64,000 nucleotides of DNA from Diplonema japonicum. Lineage: Eukaryota > Euglenozoa > Diplonemea > Diplonemida > Diplonemidae. This document shows, one piece after another, positions 60,203-64,000 of this stretch. The stretch lies in the NCBI GenBank assembly GCA_964019335.1, contig OZ025664.1, positions 62,001 through 126,000 on the forward strand, in the 5' to 3' direction. The notes beneath the pieces were generated by a model, which saw only the letters and a list, made by a program, of their open reading frames with translations, was not told the origin of the DNA and searched no databases. The translations under genes were made by a program, and so were the position numbers. Position 1 is the first letter of the stretch, and the number at the start of each line of letters is the position of its first letter.

Positions 60203-61992
60203 ATGTCCGAGTCAACAGGAATGGGAAACTTGGGCCCCGGGTACGGGGCAGTGGACACACCCAACAACAACAGGGACAGCGTGTCGAACTTGTCAGCTCG
60301 CTCGGGGGAGGAGGACGTAAGGGGCAGCAGGAGAAGCTTGAACCCTCTCAGGAACAGTGTTCGGAACAGCATGAATCCAAGAGGGAGCAGAATGGTGGAC
60401 CCCCTCCGAGCGAGCAGGAAGAGTTGGGCACCTGGGAACATAGCTTCGCGCATGTCAGTCACGATGCCCAACGCCATCCCTGTGCATGCTGACGAGCCCG
60501 ACACCCCCTTTCAGCTCATAAAACGGGAGTGTCACCTGATCATCGGTGCAGGTACATCGATCTTCTTCCTCATTTGGGGCGACCACCACACGCTGGAGAC
60601 TCTTGACGCTGGGCTCTTCGCTGTTATGTTCACATGGATCTTCTGTGTGATCTTGTGGCATGCTTTTGCTGTTGTTCGTCACGCGGACTGTCTTGCTGTG
60701 AGGCTCGGTGAACCGTATGGCACACTCATCCTGACTATCTCTGTGATCAGCATTGAAGTCATCATGATGGTGGCCCTCATGTTCAGTGCTGACAACCCGA
60801 CCAATGCGCGTGACACGATGTTCAGTGTCATCATGATCGTACTGAACGGCATGCTCGGTGTGACCCTCATCCTCGGTGGGGTGCGGCACTCTGAGCAGGA
60901 GTACAACTTCCAAAGCTCCCAGTCTTTCCTCAACGTTGTTACACCCCTGGGCGTTCTGAGCCTCATAATACCATCTTACACAAAGCACACTGGTGGATAC
61001 GGCGGGCAGGTCAGCAACTTCCATGCTGTCTTCCTGATCTTTACTTCGATTGCGTTGTATGGAACTTTCTTGTTGGTGCAGACCATCAAGCACCCTGAGT
61101 TCTTCATGTACTCCAACAAGTTCGGCGATGCTAGTGTTCACCAGGAAGACAGCTTCGACTTCGACTTTGACCTGGAAGCGTCACAGAATGGGAACAGCGA
61201 TAACAGTGGGAACATCATGGAAGAGGTGCAGAAGTTGAAGAGCGACCAGGGCAAGCTTGCGCAGTCTGTTTCAATCCTAACAAAGCAGCTGTGCACAGCT
61301 GGTGGGTCGCCCTACTCGGGTCCTGATAGCACGCCGCGTGCTTCGTTCGAGGGTGGCCCCTTCGAGGAGAGCGAGGACGAGCACGCAGGGCTTGTCATCC
61401 GCTCCACGAGGTACCACGCAGCGCTCCTGCTGCTGAGCATGGTGCCTGTTTCACTGCTTGCCGAAAAGCTTGCTGTGCTTGTTGAGAAACTGATTGATGA
61501 CTTGAATGCCCCGCACGCCATGGCAGGCTTCTTGATCGCTGTCCTTGTTCTGTCACCAGAAGCCATGGGGGCAGCAAAGGCAGCCCTTGCCAACAAGATC
61601 CAACGAACGGTGAACATTGCCCTTGGTATGCACAGAAAGAAGAAGAAGAACAACAACAACAACAACAACAACAACACAGGATCTGCATTGTCGACCATCG
61701 GGCTGACTGTGCCTGCTGTGCTGACGGTGAGCCTTGTTGCAGACAAAGAGGTGGAACTGGGTTTGAGCAGCATAAGCGTTGTGGTGTTCGTGTTGACCTT
61801 GTTGGTGTGCCAGACCACCTTTGGTGGTGGGAAGACGGGTATACTGCAGGTATGTGTGCACGCAAGGCATCACCACCACCACCACCACAGGGCGCTGTGC
61901 ACCTTGTCATCTTTGTCTCTTACGTAGCGCTGCTGTTTGAGATGCCCGACCAAGTGCTGGACACCCCTACTGTGAACGCTACATTGTTGTGA
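60203..61992 (+). CDS. ChaA-type Ca2+/H+ (cation/proton) antiporter, copy 1
   Basis: Exons 60203-61625, 61680-61849 and 61891-61992 (introns 54 and 41 nt) give 564 residues. A long Ser/Arg/Asn-rich cytosolic N-terminus (~115 residues) precedes 11 or so TM segments. The two CaCA alpha repeats are clear: GEPYGTLILTISVISIEV (alpha-1) and SPEAMGAAKAALANKIQR...NIALG|SALSTIGLTVPAV (alpha-2, split by intron 1). A Phe/Asp acidic linker (DSFDFDFDLE) separates the halves. Unspliced, intron 1 would add 18 residues (KKKK and poly-Asn) in the middle of alpha-2, so it must be removed. Exon 3 supplies GAVHLVIFVSYV, the conserved last TM. Homologues exchange Ca2+ or Na+/K+ for H+ across plasma, vacuolar or acidocalcisome membranes. 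The acceptor CTCACGCAG lies 9 nt before the ATG. Confidence 0.9.
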
Positions 61993-63183
61993 TTGTGATT
62001 TATTCCGTGTGAATTGTGTCCAGGTTGCTTGCTTGCTTGCTGCATGCAGACGTGTGTCTATTGAAGGAGGAGTTGTTTCCCCCGCCTCTCACCTATCATA
62101 GTCCCCGTGTGTGCGGAGTCTGAGTCTGAGAGGTGTTGTAAGTAATCTGGGAAATGAAAAGTGAAAAGCAAAAGAGAAGAAAAAAAAGGGGGTGAATGCC
62201 CTGACGTCCGATAGCTTGTATTTTTTTTTTTTTTTTTTTTTTTTTAACCAAAAAAAAAAACCTCTGGAAAAAAGACCTGGTGTCGCAAAAAAAAAAAAGA
62301 AGGGAAAAAAAATCTAAACTGAATGGACTGTAGCAGTCTCAGCTTCACGTGGCTTTTTCACGTACGTCCCTTGCACGGTGCATGGTGTCAAATTGCTTAT
62401 TATCTTGGTTAGTCCTCTTATTTTTGTTTTTGTTTGTGTTATTAATCTGCGTTGATGCAATTTCTATTCATTTTTCCACTTTCTGCTCCTTACTCCCTGT
62501 GCACTAGTTAGAAAAAAAAAATAAACAAGAAAAATAATGGACCAAGTCAAGAAGGAGAGGAAGGGGGAAGGCACGTCTACTTTTTTTTTTAATTATTATT
62601 TACTCCTACCTTTAACCTTTGACGTTATGTATTTTGTATTTTGTCAGCGTGCAGTTCCCATTTATAGTTCAGGGTTCTTTTTTTTCTTGTTTTTTTTAAA
62701 ATTTATTTTTGAATCGGTACTCTTGTCACCTTACCACCTTTCTCTTTCCACCCTTCGGCACTTTTCTTAAAGCTATCCCCACCCCCCTATTCTCGGTTTC
62801 TCGAAATTTAAGCACTAAGAGAAGGAAAATGAGATAGTTAGAAAGAGAAAAAGAAACGCCATCCTGTGTGTCGCGGGACTTCCCCTTCAACGTTTTCGGG
62901 GGGGTTTTTTTTTCTCTTTTCTTCTTTTGAGATTCGTCCGGGTGTTGGAGTGTTACCTTGAGTTGTCAGTTCTAACTATGGATTGATGAACTCTGGATTG
63001 AATAGAAAGGGGGGGGGAAAAAAAACCCCCTTAGTAGCTACTAAACGTAAGAAATGTGAGATGCCCCCTCCCCTCCTCTTATTGTTCGAACCTCTCTACG
63101 TGTTTTGTTGTAGCAGTCCATCTGATCTCCCACTGGATTGTGGAAGAAACTTTTGTGGTGACTTCTTGTTTTTTTGCAAGTAT

Positions 63184-63215
<32 letters not shown>

Positions 63216-63269
63216 CCTTCCTTCTCAATGTCATTGAAACCCTGAGTTTCCTACCAAACCACAGGCAAC
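61993..63269. other. Intergenic spacer between tandem antiporter genes
   Basis: It contains poly-T and poly-A runs (62220-62245, 62250-62310, 63186-63216), a short (CTTG)n-like stretch at 62028-62040 and pyrimidine tracts. No gene is supported. The right end has CTACCAAACCACAG, the acceptor for copy 2. Confidence 0.6.
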
Positions 63270-64000
63270 ATGTCCGAATCAACAGGAATGGGAAACCTGG
63301 GCCCCGGGTACGGAGCAGTGGACACACCCAACAACAACAGGGACAGCGTGTCGAACTTGTCAGCTCGCTCGGGGGAGGAGGACGTAAGGAGCACAAGGAA
63401 CCCTCTCAGGAACAGTGTTCGGAACAGCATGAATCCAAGAGGGAGCAGAATGGTGGACCCCCTCCGAGCGAGCAGGAAGAGTTGGGCACCTGGGAACATA
63501 GCTTCGCGCATGTCAGTCACGATGCCCAACGCCATCCCTGTGCATGCTGACGAGCCCGACACCCCCTTTCAGCTCATAAAACGGGAGTGTCACCTGATCA
63601 TCGGTGCAGGTACATCGATCTTCTTCCTCATTTGGGGCGACCACCACACGCTGGAGACTCTTGACGCTGGGCTCTTCGCTGTTATGTTCACATGGATCTT
63701 CTGTGTGATCTTGTGGCATGCTTTTGCTGTTGTTCGTCACGCGGACTGTCTTGCTGTGAGGCTCGGTGAACCGTATGGCACACTCATCCTGACTATCTCT
63801 GTGATCAGCATTGAAGTCATCATGATGGTGGCCCTCATGTTCAGTGCAGATAAGCCGACCAATGCGCGTGACACGATGTTCAGTGTCATCATGATCGTGA
63901 TAAACGGCATGCTCGGTGTGACCCTCATCCTCGGTGGGGTGCGGCACTCTGAGCAGGAGTACAACTTCCAAAGCTCCCAGTCTTTCCTCAACGTTATTAC
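63270..64000 (+). CDS. ChaA-type Ca2+/H+ antiporter, copy 2 (cut by right edge)
   Basis: The first ~243 codons of a tandem duplicate of the gene at 60203 run open to the window edge. The sequence is nearly identical except for a 9-nt in-frame deletion in the Ser/Arg-rich N-terminus (GSRRSLNP becomes STRNP) and a few substitutions (SADNPT to SADKPT, IVLNGM to IVINGM, NVV to NVI). The first CaCA repeat GEPYGTLILTISVISIEV is intact. The leader and upstream spacer are unrelated to those of copy 1, and the ATG lies 5 nt after the acceptor ACCACAG. Function as for copy 1. Confidence 0.9.
   Translation, partial: MSESTGMGNLGPGYGAVDTPNNNRDSVSNLSARSGEEDVRSTRNPLRNSVRNSMNPRGSRMVDPLRASRKSWAPGNIASRMSVTMPNAIPVHADEPDTPFQLIKRECHLIIGAGTSIFFLIWGDHHTLETLDAGLFAVMFTWIFCVILWHAFAVVRHADCLAVRLGEPYGTLILTISVISIEVIMMVALMFSADKPTNARDTMFSVIMIVINGMLGVTLILGGVRHSEQEYNFQSSQSFLNVI

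Overview
The window is nuclear DNA of a eukaryote, most likely a diplonemid (Euglenozoa); Diplonema/Paradiplonema papillatum is a guess at genus level that I cannot test here. The reasons are these. The ATP synthase alpha subunit is of euglenozoan type. Nearly every start codon lies 5-60 nt behind a pyrimidine-rich tract ending in CAG/CACAG, as expected for spliced-leader trans-splicing. Genes sit head to tail with gaps often of only 50-160 nt. Unlike kinetoplastids, the genes are interrupted by many tiny cis-introns: I placed 27, of 31-56 nt, mostly GTATG...CACAG, and in each complete gene they join into an exact multiple of three.

Layout. From 1 to 11.6 kb every gene is on the minus strand. 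In transcription order they are a HIT protein, orotate phosphoribosyltransferase, two identical copies of ribosomal protein S8, a small unknown, an SGNH/PC-esterase-like membrane protein, a 276-residue unknown, a membrane RING-H2 protein, and a PDZ protein that runs off the left edge. From 24.6 to 64 kb every gene is on the plus strand: taxilin, ATP synthase alpha, a patatin-type lipase, a tentative bestrophin-like protein, an MFSD2/GPH transporter, a 4-TM protein, a calpain-like protein without catalytic Cys and His, a P2X-type receptor with added zinc-ribbon-like and EF-hand regions, CCT7, a PB1-SH2-like protein, an MFS transporter, coiled-coil proteins, a kelch protein, a PH/coiled-coil/discoidin/PDZ protein, another PDZ protein, and tandem ChaA-type Ca2+/H+ antiporters, the second cut by the right edge.

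Between the two blocks (11.65-24.58 kb) lies a divergent strand switch filled with nested repeats. It holds a dispersed ~330-bp family in both orientations, short segments ending in CAGTGTTGG/CCAACACTG, a large inverted duplication, minisatellites and decayed coding fragments. One fragment resembles the exonuclease region of a Polinton/organellar-plasmid type family-B DNA polymerase.

A second gene-poor island (55.25-58.03 kb) carries small repeated blocks that look like an RNA gene cluster. Five copies of an 87-nt block begin exactly at GTGATGA and end at CTGA (box C/D snoRNA architecture). They alternate with five copies of a hairpin-bearing ~98-nt block and two copies of a further GTGATGA-containing block. 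A five-block segment is duplicated 1,556 bp away.

How it fits together: the plus and minus blocks look like polycistronic units transcribed away from the repeat island and cut into mRNAs by trans-splicing. The genes are functionally mixed (translation, folding, pyrimidine synthesis, bioenergetics, lipid metabolism, transport, calcium and nucleotide signalling, cytoskeletal or flagellar scaffolds), as is usual in such clusters.
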